From assembly GCA_019894735.1 (NCBI GenBank), contig JAGXOB010000014.1, positions 1-25,079 on the forward strand: DNA of 25,079 nt, given 5' to 3'. The notes under the pieces were generated by a model. The model saw only the letters and a program-made list of their open reading frames with translations. It made no database searches and was not told where the DNA came from. Shown in pieces: positions 23,206 to 25,079 of the stretch. Within the stretch, counting starts at the first letter, position 1, and every line of letters begins with the position of its first letter. The position numbers were made by a program, and so were the translations under genes. The stretch comes from Promethearchaeota archaeon. Lineage in GTDB: Archaea > Asgardarchaeota > Lokiarchaeia > Sigynarchaeales > SOKP01.

Positions 23206-24108
23206 ATGGAAAAAATCTTAATTGTTGGTCCAGCGAGTCAAATACTTGGAATTAGAATTGCTCAAGACTTAAATATTAAATACTTTAATACTGAATCAAA
23301 AACGTTCCCTGACGGAGAAAATTACCTAAGGATCAACTTAGATAATGAATCTCTAATCGAAGGGAAAGAAGTTATAATTGTACAATCAACGGGACCAAGT
23401 TCCAGCGGAAACCAAAACGCTCGGTTATTTGAACTTCTAATGATGATTGATGCCGTTAAAAGGATGGGCGCTGAAAAAATCGTCGTAGTGATCCCTTATC
23501 TTGCGTACGCTCGCCAAGATAAGATTTTTAGACCTGGAGAGAGTAAGTTTGCTAATTTAGTATTATGCCTTATTGATTCTATGAGAATAGACGAACTTTA
23601 TGTAGTTGATGTACACGCCCCAAACATATTAGAAGAGGTTCAATGTAAATGGATTAACATTGATTCTATGAGAATATTAGCAGACTATATTAAATCTTTA
23701 GATGTTAAAGATATCGTTGTAGTAGCTCCTGATAAGGGAGCTGTTGAAAGATCCAAAGCATTTGCTAAACATTTCGGAGAAGATGTGCCCGTAGATTACT
23801 TTGAAAAGGTAAGAGATGTAAAAACGGGAGAGATAACTATGTCTGGCAAATTAAGTTTAAAAAATAAAGATGTTGTCGTTTCAGACGATATCATTGCAAC
23901 AGGAGGAACAATGGCAAAAGCTATAAAACTTTCAAAAGAAAGTGGAGCTAATAAAGTATTTGCTGTCGCGACTCACGCTCTATTATTACAAAATGCAAAA
24001 TTCAGAATTATTAAAGCTGGTGCAGATGCAATAATTGGAACTGATTCTATCGATAATGAAGCAAGTAAAGTCTCTTTATCAAAAGCAATTGTAGATTACT
24101 TGAAATAG
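23206..24108 (+). CDS. prs: Ribose-phosphate pyrophosphokinase (PRPP synthetase)
   Basis: 300 aa. It transfers pyrophosphate from ATP to ribose 5-phosphate, giving PRPP for nucleotide and His/Trp synthesis. Family landmarks are all visible: FPDGENYLRIN (34-44), PYLAYARQDKIF (97-108, the catalytic flexible loop with Arg and Lys), DVHAPN (135-140) for metal binding, VVVAPDKGAVERSKAFAKHF, and the PRPP loop VVSDDIIATGGT near 219-230. It is slightly shorter than bacterial Prs, as in other archaea. DVHAPN replaces the more common DLHSPQ-like form without losing Asp or His. A gap of 53 bases with its own TATA-like element separates it from the hydrolase gene, so it may be independent of that operon. 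Confidence 0.93.
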   Translation: MEKILIVGPASQILGIRIAQDLNIKYFNTESKTFPDGENYLRINLDNESLIEGKEVIIVQSTGPSSSGNQNARLFELLMMIDAVKRMGAEKIVVVIPYLAYARQDKIFRPGESKFANLVLCLIDSMRIDELYVVDVHAPNILEEVQCKWINIDSMRILADYIKSLDVKDIVVVAPDKGAVERSKAFAKHFGEDVPVDYFEKVRDVKTGEITMSGKLSLKNKDVVVSDDIIATGGTMAKAIKLSKESGANKVFAVATHALLLQNAKFRIIKAGADAIIGTDSIDNEASKVSLSKAIVDYLK

Positions 24109-24112
24109 TATA

Positions 24113-24688
24113 CTAATAATTCTTAATGATGTCTAAAATTAAATCGCGTGTAACTTTTTGAACATCCTTCTTTGAGACATTATTATTAATTTTATAATTT
24201 GCAGCATCAATTACTTCATTTAATCCAAAAGCGATTTCGCGTTGGTCTCTTTCTATTAGATCTTCTAAAGTGTTTGGATCATCTGGTCTTCTCCTATTCG
24301 AAAGCCTTTCAATTCTTATATCGTCATCAATTATTACTGCTACAATTGGAAATTTCCACGAGTTTCGAAAAGTCTTTACTTCAGCCATAGATCTCAAACC
24401 ATCTATAAAAACAACCTTATTCTCTAATTTTTTAATTAACGCTACACATTTTTGTGCTATTATTTCTGGACCAAATTCATCTCGTAAATCTTGAGCAATT
24501 TTACCCAAATTTTCGTCTATTGGGTCAATACTTCTTTCTCGTGCTTCGTTTCGTATTACATCACCCATCGTTATTACAATCCCTATATCCTCAATAGCTT
24601 TCAATACTGTTGATTTGCCAGAACCAGGTAATCCACAGAAGCCAATAAGAACCATTTTACGGGTAGAGTTTCCTCCAATCGGGCTCAT
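24113..24688 (-). CDS. UPF0200-family P-loop kinase (adenylate/dephospho-CoA kinase-like)
   Basis: 191 aa. The Walker A loop GLPGSGKS lies at residues 19-26, then MGDVIRNEA (about 46-54), VVFIDGLRSMAEVKTF (near 92-107), NRRRPDDPNTLEDLIERDQRE (lid-like region with Arg residues) and FGLNEVIDAANYKINN. This set and order match the archaeal UPF0200 family, a distant relative of dephospho-CoA and adenylate kinases; the exact substrate of the family is not known to me. The ATG at 24688 gives an 11-residue lead-in before KMVLIGFCG; Met12 (24655) is an alternative start closer to the family norm. It ends 4 bases from the convergent prs gene. Confidence 0.85.
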   Translation of the reverse strand: MSPIGGNSTRKMVLIGFCGLPGSGKSTVLKAIEDIGIVITMGDVIRNEARERSIDPIDENLGKIAQDLRDEFGPEIIAQKCVALIKKLENKVVFIDGLRSMAEVKTFRNSWKFPIVAVIIDDDIRIERLSNRRRPDDPNTLEDLIERDQREIAFGLNEVIDAANYKINNNVSKKDVQKVTRDLILDIIKNY

Positions 24689-24833
24689 AAGGGTGAAATA
24701 TGATAAATCATATAGTGATTTTTTAGTTAGAACTTTCTTATAGGTTAAAAAGATTGATAAATTTAAAAGTTTTAAATTTATTCAATAATAATGTTGAAAC
24801 TATTAAGAATTTAGAAAATCATTTGATTATTTA

Positions 24834-25079
24834 ATGAATAGAAAAGAGAGTAACAGTAAAGAAACGGAAAATAACGATACTGAACACTTTGAACTAGATA
24901 AAGAAAGTTTGGACGCAACAACATCAGAATCAGATGATTTTATTGAAATTTCGACTAAAGAACACTATATTCAAAAATATCGCATTAATCCCGCGGAAAC
25001 GCCTATTATCATATCATATAATGCATACAGGCGTATTGTTGGCTATGCAATGCGATATGGAAATGATGAACTGCCTCAA
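24834..25079 (+). CDS. N-terminus of a probable MPN/JAMM-domain protein, truncated at window edge
   Basis: The frame opens at ATG 24834 and stays open for 82 codons to the end of the window. A low-complexity acidic N-terminus of about 40 residues leads to PIIISYNAYRRIVGYAMRYG and NDELPQ. A strand, a helix and then a P-x-x-E-like or LP-Q segment is the opening of MPN (JAB1/Rpn11) domains, in which the next conserved element would be E-x-x-G-x-L-x-G. Archaeal and Asgard MPN proteins are candidate deubiquitinases linked to a ubiquitin-like system. The catalytic HxHx(7)SxxD is outside the window, so activity cannot be judged. Confidence 0.55.
   Translation, partial: MNRKESNSKETENNDTEHFELDKESLDATTSESDDFIEISTKEHYIQKYRINPAETPIIISYNAYRRIVGYAMRYGNDELPQ

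Noticed and set aside
24199..24494. Two plus-strand frames opposite the UPF0200 gene
   Set aside because: Shadows of a gene with a clear P-loop and family motifs.
1..25079. tRNA, rRNA, CRISPR arrays, insertion sequences and prophage genes
   Set aside because: No T-arm-like or rRNA-like segments, spaced repeats, transposases or phage proteins were seen on reading both strands; a covariance-model search could still find a small RNA.

Overview
The window is strongly AT-rich, gene-dense archaeal DNA. The informational and cofactor genes are archaeal in type: threonyl-tRNA synthetase with the archaeal editing domain, CTP-dependent riboflavin kinase, RibL-type FAD synthetase, a CDP-alcohol phosphatidyltransferase, a UPF0200 kinase, an archaeal PRPP synthetase and an MfnD-like ATP-grasp ligase. 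Mixed with them are families enriched in Asgard archaea: a Rab/Ras-like small GTPase, a longin-like protein with a winged helix, translin, a possible BRO1-like helical protein and the start of a probable MPN/JAMM protein. I infer an Asgard archaeon, most likely Lokiarchaeia-like. This is inference from gene content; there is no rRNA in the window.

Layout. 1-1592 (-): truncated secreted, N-glycosylated-looking protein with an apparent frameshift near its N-terminus. 1671-3514 (-): sugar nucleotidyltransferase and galactokinase-like GHMP kinase in a coupled pair. 3732-4484 (+): longin-like/winged-helix protein. 4492-5436 (-): second, diverged GHMP kinase. 5527-6144: a small unknown gene with a partial tandem copy of itself. 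6313-6936 (+): CDP-alcohol phosphatidyltransferase. 6945-8806 (-): ribK, ribL and translin. 8933-11635 (+): threonyl-tRNA synthetase followed directly by a HAD phosphatase. 11667-12197 (-): small GTPase. 12428-15228 (-): two paralogous polytopic acyltransferase-like proteins. 15334-16656 (+): two membrane proteins, the second with an ArsR-like winged helix. 16649-17968 (-): ATP-grasp ligase. 18073-19317 (+): helical, possibly BRO1-like protein. 19372-21633: two unknown membrane proteins. 21693-24108 (+): helical small protein, cysteine-depleted NifU/IscU-like protein, alpha/beta hydrolase and PRPP synthetase. 24113-24688 (-): UPF0200 kinase. 24834 to the end (+): probable MPN protein, truncated.

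Themes. Sugar activation (kinase plus nucleotidyltransferase), a sequon-rich secreted protein and two acyltransferase-like membrane proteins suggest surface-glycan work, though nothing links them directly. Flavin cofactor synthesis (RibL then RibK) is one clear pathway unit. The GTPase, longin, BRO1-like and MPN proteins are eukaryote-like components scattered among housekeeping genes rather than clustered.

Start codons need care here. Several genes begin with TTG, and two (ribL and the winged-helix membrane protein) have no ATG, GTG or TTG compatible with their conserved N-termini. A third gene needs a one-base correction in a 10-A run. No tRNA, rRNA, CRISPR array or insertion sequence was seen, and no gap exceeds 300 bases.
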